Origin: Cyclostephanos tholiformis
Taxonomy: Eukaryota; Bacillariophyta; Thalassiosirophyceae; Thalassiosirales; Thalassiosiraceae
NCBI GenBank assembly: GCA_036939975.1
Contig: JALLPB010000860.1
Span: forward strand, 1 to 26,451
Length of the DNA stretch: 26,451 nt
Direction: 5' to 3'
Shown: positions 20,037 to 26,451 of the stretch, piece after piece
How the letters are laid out: each line of letters opens with the position of its first letter
Position numbering within the stretch: position 1 is the stretch's first letter
The notes under the pieces: generated by a model
Database searches by the model: none
The model's input: only the letters and a program-made list of their open reading frames with translations
What the model was told of the DNA's origin: nothing
Made by a program: the position numbers and the translations under genes

Positions 20037-21707
20037 ATGTCCGCTTTGCTGTCAGTAATTACCCCGACTTTTTCTTTTGTCAATACTGCAATGGCTTATG
20101 GCCTAATTTCCACTAGAAGCAATCCGGCAAAGAGAATCCAAAAAAACTGCATTGAGTGTAGTCATGTGCATTGCCATTGTGTTTATGATGCAATTAAAGA
20201 TGTTGAATGTACTCACTGTATGAAATTTCATCTCACATGCATATTCAGATTTTCTGGTATGAGATGTTTGTTTTTTATTTGTTTTCATTACCATGCTCTA
20301 ATATCATCCGTTCCTTTTCTTATTGTTACATTTCAGAACAAGAAGGTCATTGCAATGACTTAATTTCTAACCAACAACAAGTTGGTGCACCATCAGATCA
20401 AGATAGTACTAAAATACTAAGTACAACTAAGTCTTTGTCCACCAATGAACAATGTCTCTGTCCTTCCATAATTGTCAGTTGTGATAGGGATCACTGCAAC
20501 ATGATGTCTCAGTGTACTGTCTCATCGGGGTTCAGCTGCCACACTATTGACATTTTTTTGGAGAAACATAATGTTGAATCATCCTTGGCTCCTAATCTTA
20601 AGTCCCCCCATCCCTCATGTATTCATGTTGTTTCAAAGTCAAGTTCTACTACTCTCTCCATACTCAGTGCGCTGCTGCTGCTTATTTGGATGTGACATTG
20701 CCAAAGGTCCTTCATCAGACATCATGTCATTCCAAGAAAAAGCAGCGGAAAATTGAAAAACTCCTATGTGAAGTCATTGTCCCACCTGATCAATTGAAAT
20801 TGACTCATGATGAGATTGACTTGGAGATAATCGTTTTTGATGGTGGTGATTTCACCACACCCCAAATCAAACCACCAGATGGCATACTGTGGTGTTGTAT
20901 TTCGGTGACACTCTTGCATGTAGAAACTGAGCCTTGGCCAAATATTGGTTTGTGTTTTCTGAAGATTGGTGGTGTTTATCCATTTATTCAATTGCCCTGT
21001 CAGATGTCATTAGCGATTATTGTGGAATGTGGTTTAGAAAAAATTACAAACTCACTGACTGCTTGCAAAATGCTCCAATGTATGGCATTGGGTCATAGTG
21101 ATTCTAAGCATGTCTTCACAGACTATTGCAAGCGTGTTAGTTATGCTTGTGTTGGTCCCCAGACTTCCCAAAACTCTAAAACCATTTTAAGTCATCCACC
21201 ATTTATGGATGCTCTATCTGATTCACATTGAAGATCATTGGTGTGGATGATGAAATGTGCTGAAACTAGCTTCCGTCTTATTGCTGACCATTCTGTATTA
21301 AGTCATCTGCATCATGCAAAGAAGTTAGTTCCATTCAAGACATTTACATTGTCAAGATCGGATCATCCTGCTAACTTCAATGCACAGTTTTTTGGAGGTA
21401 TTGTATTTGGGACGAATGTCTTTCTTCATTTTCACACCAATGCTGACTTCATGATTAGTATAATTCAGGTTTTCCTCAAGGGTAAATCTCAATATCAGTT
21501 GGATGATGAGGTGGTGGTATATTTTTGTTTTCCTACAATTGGTTTTGCTGTTCCCCTATGCCCTGGAGATTACTTATTGTTCCTCAATTACCTCATTGTA
21601 TTTCTTCAAGATGCAAACTTGAAGATGAGATATAGTGCACATCAACATATTTGAAAACAGCCATTGCTGGTATGAATAACAATGACCTTCCATTGATTCA
21701 AGAATAG
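20037..21707 (+). pseudogene. Zn2Cys6-like cluster plus 2OG/Fe(II)-oxygenase-like protein, decayed
   Basis: Starts at ATG 20037. Exon 1 encodes a six-cysteine pattern C-x2-C-x6-C-x9-C-x2-C-x6-C (codons 20148-20240, CIEC to FHLTC), exactly the Zn2Cys6 binuclear-cluster spacing. An 80-bp GT-AG intron (20257-20336) follows, after which the frame continues to about 20690. A frameshift near 20660 leads into a frame with KKKQRKIEKLL and a probable beta-rich region. One in-frame TGA (21229-21231) separates the C-terminal part, which has HTNADF (21433), VVVYFCFPTIGFAVPL, PGD (21562-21570) and, after a shift near 21580 and one stop, PHCISSRC (from 21591) and YLKTAIAGMNNNDLPL. This succession recalls double-stranded beta-helix 2OG-dioxygenase-like proteins; if so, the first metal site may be lost (HTN where H-x-D is usual). 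Substrate unknown. Confidence 0.5.
20257..20336 (+). other. Spliceosomal intron, 80 bp
   Basis: GTATGAGATG at the 5' end and TTGTTACATTTCAG at the 3' end. Removal joins FRFS to EQEGHCND in frame (phase 1), connecting two long open frames that are otherwise shifted. A pyrimidine-rich stretch precedes the acceptor. Confidence 0.65.
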
Positions 21708-22267
21708 GCTTGGATCATAGAACAATTGAAATCTAAAAATTAAACATCATTAAATGTCATATTCTTAGTACCCCTTTGTTATGCCAACATAATTCTATCT
21801 CCAAAGTAACTACTCCAATTTCTCCCAGGCAAAACAACTATGTAAGATTTACTATCCCCTTTGTAATCTGGTATAAGACATAATGGGTGTACCAATGATA
21901 ATAAAAAGTACTGTAACTGTAGATATATCATCATTTGTTCCAAGAGAAACCTTCACGACAAACTTTTCTTGATGCTAACCCAACATAATGGTGTCTCAGT
22001 ACATTGAATTACTGCCTCAGTTGTTCCATCAAATTTAACAAAACCTAAAATTTTTGCTGGATAGAAGCTTTCCACTGCATCTCTTTTTCACCAGCTTCTT
22101 CAGAATGTACATATGCCCAATCATACCACATTCTGCCCTGTGCCCTGGATATGAAGGTTTGTGTGAAATATAATTTGATTCCCATTGTGATATTGTCATT
22201 AATCAAGTATACCCTTCAATATTATAGAACTCATCCTGAATGGTTCTATTCGTGACATTCACCCTAT
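21708..22267. other. Spacer between convergent relics
   Basis: AT-rich sequence between the 3' end of the oxygenase-like gene and the 3' end of the transposase. No gene is seen; some minus-strand stretches may be further decayed transposase C-terminus. Confidence 0.4.
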
Positions 22268-24500
22268 TTAGAATTGCTTTAACCAAATGTGGGTGTAGAC
22301 GGAACTTGTAGTTATTATTTTCCACACCATCTCAATTTGATTTCCACTGAGGATAAATATCTTCACCACGTGCTGCCATTCTGTTATGGTATGTGTAATA
22401 CGTAAAGAATATTGTCCACTCAGCTGAATCATTATATCATCATCATTGTTTACATCCTCATTAGCGTAAGTATATTGTTGCATTCCATTGTCATAGGTAT
22501 CAATGCACATTAACACCTTCATGGTTACTAACATGCAGTAATACTGATTAGCCACTTGACATGCAAACTCACTAACTCGTCATTGGGTTTTCTGCCCAGG
22601 AGCCTTCACAAAGTGCTTGTGTGCTGACTCTCTGGTACCTCCATAAAAATTAATTGCTGATCCATACCATTTTATATAAAACTGAAATTTTGTCATGCCA
22701 TGCATTTTTGGAAGATTATATTCATTTCCTGTCCCATCTCTTGGAAATAATCTCTTGAGTAACCTTAGCACCTTCCTGATTAGTGGTCTTGCGCAATTTA
22801 CTTCCTCCTCAGGATTTGAATCATCCATTGTTCCATTGATAAATATAACTTTAAAAACAGCAGCCACTTCTTCCAGGTTTTATTGTTGTATCTTAATGCT
22901 GTTTGTAATTTCTCACCACCCATGGTTGTGCTAGCTAGGCAAAGTAGCATAACAAGGTTACCTTTCCTTTCTTCTGATTGACACTTGGTATCATCTATTA
23001 TACCATTTAACATGCAGCCACGGGGAAAGTCCCTATCACTCTGTTGCTTCATGTCTAATAATATCCTAATGTGCATCTTGTCAATTTCATCACACAACCT
23101 AGTAGCTCCAATATTCCACTGCATTGACTGAAACATATACTTGATCAGTCCACTCCCAGATGTATGCAATAATTCTGGTGGCATCATACAATATGGACCA
23201 TGGCGCAGGTCAGGCAGTGGCATGTATTTCTTTGTCAATGCATATTTATTGGATATCTTGATAGTTCCTTATATCTAAGGAGTCCACGGTCTTCATTATT
23301 TTCTATCATAAGCTTTGCCTCTCTCATCTTATTCATTGTTGTATAAACACAGGTTGGATTAGGATTTGACATTTCATCAAAATTACAGGAATAATCTCTG
23401 TACAGACGTTGAACCTGAGGTTTATTTCCTGGATAGTAACCAAGCCATTTATTATTCTCTTCTATATCACCAATGAAGTAATGAATCCAAATTTTAATAT
23501 TGACCTCATTCTTAGATCTGTTGCTCTGAACCCTCCATTTTTATGTATTTGTCTAATTGACTCAAACACACATGATAAACATCATGCTCATCTTGTACTT
23601 TGTTTATTGTTGTCATTTTGTTTGACTTATTTCTTCAAAATCCAAGATTAGGCACATGTCCAAGGACTCTCCAGAATTTTGGATCATTACAACTCCTCTG
23701 GTTGAAAAATGTGAGAGTGAATATTATAGGAGTAAGAGATAGAGCACCATGTAAATCCGTATGAGACCTATATCCAAAAATAACAATTCCAATGTGCATG
23801 TCACTTGTAAAATTGTGGTGAGGTTGACGGAAAAAGTCACGTGAAGGTAACCACTCATCACCAGTATGGATTTCTCTGTAATTTTTATTTGCTTCATGAT
23901 TTTCATCCACATTTCCTGTAAAAATATCATAACCATTAGCAAAATTCTCCTCCTTCATCAGTTTGGAATTGGTTAAAATATTCATGGTCATTGCTCTGGC
24001 ACTGAATACTGGAACAGTTATCTGGGTATTATCATGTAGGGTAAGTTGTTTATTCACTGGACACAAAGCTGTGATGGCTGGATGGGACAGTTCCATTCCT
24101 TTTATAAAAGATTGTCATGTCTTCAATTTAGCATTTTTGCTAATGTTAGGCAAAGATGTGTAGTTGTTGATTGAATTAATGATGTCATCATACAATTGCA
24201 GGGGTGCTTTGTGATAATTTATTAGGTTGTTCAGACAAATTTGTAGCTTTGAAATGGCAGTACTATACTGCCCATTGGTGTTTTTATCACCATAAGGAGT
24301 AAGGTTATCCTCTTCATCCCCTTTCACTACTATATATCTTTATTGGTTGAATATTCTGGAATCCCCTCATTTATACCATATTCATTGTTTGAATCTTTAT
24401 TAGTAGATTCTTCCAAATCATCATAGACTGCAAATGGATTGAGATGGTCACCTTGATCGTATCATTATTTGAGAGGATTGTGTTCTTGGAGAAGATGATT
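22268..24500 (-). pseudogene. DDE transposase, Plavaka/CACTA-like (tentative family), decayed
   Basis: One broken gene read from about 24.5 kb leftward. The N-terminal part (24327-24115) is acidic (KGDEEDNLTPYGDKN). After one TGA (24115-24117) the frame 24096-23635 includes ITVPVFSARAMTMNIL, GYRSHTDLHGALSLT (possible catalytic Asp codon at 23755-23757), FTLTFFN and FWRVLGHVPNLG. The stretch 23634-23240 is scrambled by stops and frameshifts. Frame 23238-22798 has DLRHGPYCMMPPELLHTSG, QSDRDFPRGC and a KCQSEERKGN block; 22867-22580 has the RLFPRDG and KMHGMTKFQFYIKWYGSA segments; 22555-22268 is the end. The HTD-H-G, P-E-LLHT and fork-like FxNDPxFWR motifs resemble large DDE transposases of the Plavaka/CACTA kind. 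At least two stops (24115, 22580) fit CGA to TGA. Inactive copy. Confidence 0.55.
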
Positions 24501-25043
24501 TCCATCATGTTGTTTGTGATAATGTCTTTCGCGACAATACCGCAAATGGATCAACAATCTGTGCTGATTTGAATACCATCTCTGGCATATGTTTCATTGG
24601 ACTAAATTTGACATGATACAAATTTTAAGTACAAGGAGGACAAATCAATGGTTCATGTGATCATGCTTACATTCCATTGTGTCAGTCAAATACTGACAAG
24701 ATATACTACTGGTCACACTGTGCCAACCATATAATGTCGGATCAGTGCCAGAAAATTTCAGACCAGTGTCCTAAAAAAATCGCCAATATGGGGGAAGTTG
24801 TATCTAAATAGGTATAGTAAAAAATCCAAGGAAACAAAAATTTGTAGTACGTACAAAAATTTGTAGTACGTAAGAATTAGTAGTTCTGATTGAAATAATA
24901 GTACGTTACAGTTGTTGCAAGAAAATATATTTAACAATAGTGGATAATTTTATTGGAATTACTACATATTTGATCACCGTTGCAATTAGTTTCTCATTCA
25001 AAAAAATGGCAAATTTTGACATGACTACTCAGAAGAAGTAGTA
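24501..25043. promoter_or_regulatory. Divergent intergenic region with repeated TAGTACGT words
   Basis: Spacer between the minus-strand transposase and the plus-strand coiled-coil gene, expected to hold both promoters. It has a perfect 19-bp tandem duplication (24834-24852 and 24853-24871, unit ACAAAAATTTGTAGTACGT) and a third AATAGTACGTTA at about 24897. TAGTACGTA is nearly palindromic (GTAC/TACGTA). These could be sites for an element-encoded protein or a transcription factor. Confidence 0.4.
24834..24871 (+). repeat. Perfect 19-bp tandem duplication
   Basis: Two identical adjacent copies of ACAAAAATTTGTAGTACGT. Each contains the self-complementary core ACAAAAATTTGT (one mismatch) and TAGTACGT. 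Confidence 0.9.
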
Positions 25044-25395
25044 ATGATGGTAAGGGAATCTGTACACACAGATAGCATTAATTTATCAACAAGAGACAAC
25101 ACCATGTCATTGAGGAGGAGTCTAAGGAAGACCCATGGTATGCAACCAAATTACTATGGGAACCATGATGGCAGGGATCAAGATTGTGTGCAGATGACCC
25201 GCCGCAAAGTGCAAGCAAAACCACCACCCAAGAAAAAACAACAGATTGGATATAAGAAGATGATGCAGAAGAAGTTACCAGTGCCAACAAAGAATAATTC
25301 CTCCCTATTGCTGTCAGAATCTTTGGCATATGAAGATGAGAGTGATAGTGATGATGATGAAATGGGACTAAGGAAAACGTTTGACAAAAAGAATT

Positions 25396-25593
25396 GCAGA
25401 TGGCAGTAACTAGTGTGAACTGGGGCAAAGGAGAGGAGAGTGATAATGACGATGATGAAACTGGATGACGAGAATACATACAACAGAAAGGATGGCAGAT
25501 GGGAGCGACTAGTGTGAACCGGGGCAAAGGAGAGGAGAGGCAGGATGATGATGAAATTGATGACATCTCCACCAATCGAATTGGACAAGAACA
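25396..25593 (+). repeat. Tandem duplication, 99-bp period, inside the coiled-coil gene
   Basis: GCAGATGG.AG..ACTAGTGTGAAC and GGGGCAAAGGAGAGGAGAG occur from 25396 and again from 25495, exactly 99 bases (33 codons) apart. The period preserves frame; the first copy has diverged and contains a stop (TGA about 25466). Confidence 0.8.
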
Positions 25594-26117
25594 AGGAATG
25601 ATAAAGAGGACCAATGCCAGGGGGGTACATAAGAGAATTATGGATGATGAAGACAATGACAATGATGAAGACAATGACAACTATGAAGAGAGTGAGCTTG
25701 AAAAATCATGGACGAATGAAAAGAGGAAGTTGAGCAATGAGATCACCAAGTTGAAATGGAAGAACAAGTTATTAGAGATGGCACTATAGGAGATGAAAAG
25801 TATGTCAAGGGTGTCAAATCAAGACCAGATGGGTTTGTCATGGGAGGAGATGATCTTCATTAAGGATATTAATGACTTCTGCAGGGACAAGCTTTATCCT
25901 AAGGAGAAGTTCCTCAGGAAGAAGTGGCAGGAATATCTACCAAATGATCGGAGGAGCTTGTACTCTGTGTGTATGAAACATCTATCAATTCCCAAAAGAA
26001 ACCCTAGAGAGATTTGGGGTAGGGTGATTATACCTTCAATTAGAGATAAGTACCAAAGCATGAGGTGCAATATGAACAACAAAATCAAGGGCATTTACAT
26101 GATTATGAGATTTTTTT

Positions 26118-26188
26118 GTAATATGCCAAAGATAATTACTATCACCATGTCCTCACATAGATTATTGTAATGGTCAAAATTTACACAG
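26118..26188 (+). other. Predicted intron, 71 bp
   Basis: GTAATATGCC donor and AATTTACACAG acceptor. Removal joins MIMRFF to TTKLVEPD through a shared Cys codon and extends the frame to the window edge, bypassing the stop at 26168-26170. Length is close to that of the intron at 20257. Confidence 0.5.
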
Positions 26189-26451
26189 GTACCACCAAGC
26201 TAGTAGAGCCAGATCCATTGAGTGAAGGAGTCCATAGATATGCAGAAAGCAACATGGAACACGATTTGTTTGAGTTCTTGTTGAATTACATAAGAAGAAT
26301 TAAATCAGATTTGGATTGTAGGAAGTTGTTAAAGAAGAATCCAGAAAAGCCATTCTTGTTATTTATAACACCAAGTGATATTGCATATATGCTAGTTTTA
26401 ATCAAGAATGGAATGGCAATGTGGGAACAAGTTAGAAGACTAGAAGAAAAT

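Larger units (their letters stand above)
25044..26451 (+). pseudogene. Charged coiled-coil protein adjoining the transposase, broken, runs off right edge
   Basis: Frame A starts at ATG 25044 and encodes a basic region (RRSLRKTHG, KPPPKKKQQIGYKKMMQKK) and an acidic stretch (YEDESDSDDDEMG), ending at 25409. Frame B (ATG 25499; same frame as a first copy at 25400) encodes MGATSVNRGKGEER, a D/N/E-rich tract and a coiled coil (ELEKSWTNEKRKLSNEITKL). A single TAG (25787-25789) separates it from 25793-26117, with FIKDINDFCRDKLYPKEKFL and RRSLYSVCMKHLSIP. A predicted 71-bp intron joins this to an open frame to the edge (LFEFLLNYIRRIKSDLDC, KPFLLFITPSDIAYMLVL). I recall similar proteins beside transposons in diatom genomes but know no function; a DNA- or chromatin-associated accessory protein is a guess. 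CpG is sparse. The TAG and frame change suggest decay, unless splicing bypasses them. Confidence 0.5.

Noticed and set aside
25078..25680. 200-codon minus-strand Ser/Leu-rich frame
   Set aside because: Shadow opposite the acidic and basic tracts of the plus-strand coiled-coil gene; Ser/Leu bias comes from antisense reading of GAT/GAA-rich codons.
1..26451. tRNA genes, rRNA and CRISPR arrays
   Set aside because: No tRNA B-box-like GGTTCGAATCC word, rRNA core or regularly spaced repeat-spacer pattern was noticed by eye; the only regular repeats are tandem without spacers.

Overview
The window looks like nuclear DNA of a microbial eukaryote, probably a stramenopile and perhaps a diatom. This is inferred from short GT-AG introns (about 70-80 bp) and from transposon proteins whose motifs resemble families I know from diatom genomes; no search was run. 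No rRNA, tRNA or organelle genes were seen. Two single-N positions (1638 and 12467) sit between near-identical 86- and 90-bp copies and look like unmerged contig ends.

Most of the window is decayed mobile DNA. From left to right it holds: the 5' end of a minus-strand gene running off the left edge (1-198); a 21/24-bp minisatellite (about 1.95-3.01 kb) bracketed by direct repeats (1426-1530, 3187-3330); an LTR-like promoter patch near 4.3-4.5 kb; the one complete, CpG-rich gene that looks like host sequence (4835-5533, minus, function unknown); a CpG-poor coiled-coil ORF (7233-8141, minus) and gene fragments to 9.24 kb; an internally deleted Mutator-like element (about 9.43-11.95 kb) with a SWIM finger, a CCHC knuckle and arrays of TACCTCAC in inverted orientation at its ends; a long stretch without recognisable genes (12-16.2 kb); the 3' part of a LINE-type ORF (16286-17140, minus); a DDE-transposase-like fragment (about 17.4-17.7 kb); and two degenerate tandem arrays with units near 170 bp (18.4-19.15 and 19.44-19.93 kb).

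The right third (about 20.0 kb to the edge) is the most interesting part. It holds three neighbouring genes that could be one large DNA transposon. The first is a plus-strand gene with a Zn2Cys6-like cysteine cluster followed by a 2-oxoglutarate/Fe(II)-oxygenase-like C-terminus. The second is a minus-strand transposase with Plavaka/CACTA-like character, converging on the first. The third is a plus-strand, charged, coiled-coil gene that diverges from the transposase across a roughly 0.5-kb spacer carrying repeated TAGTACGT motifs. All three are broken by stops or frameshifts.

A common theme is CpG loss. By hand count a 600-bp piece of the LINE has 6 CpG and an equal piece of the 4.8-5.5 kb gene has 39. 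Several premature TGA stops fit CGA-to-TGA change, and minisatellite units differ mainly at CG/TG/CA positions. This suggests cytosine methylation and deamination of mobile DNA, beside a gene that was spared.
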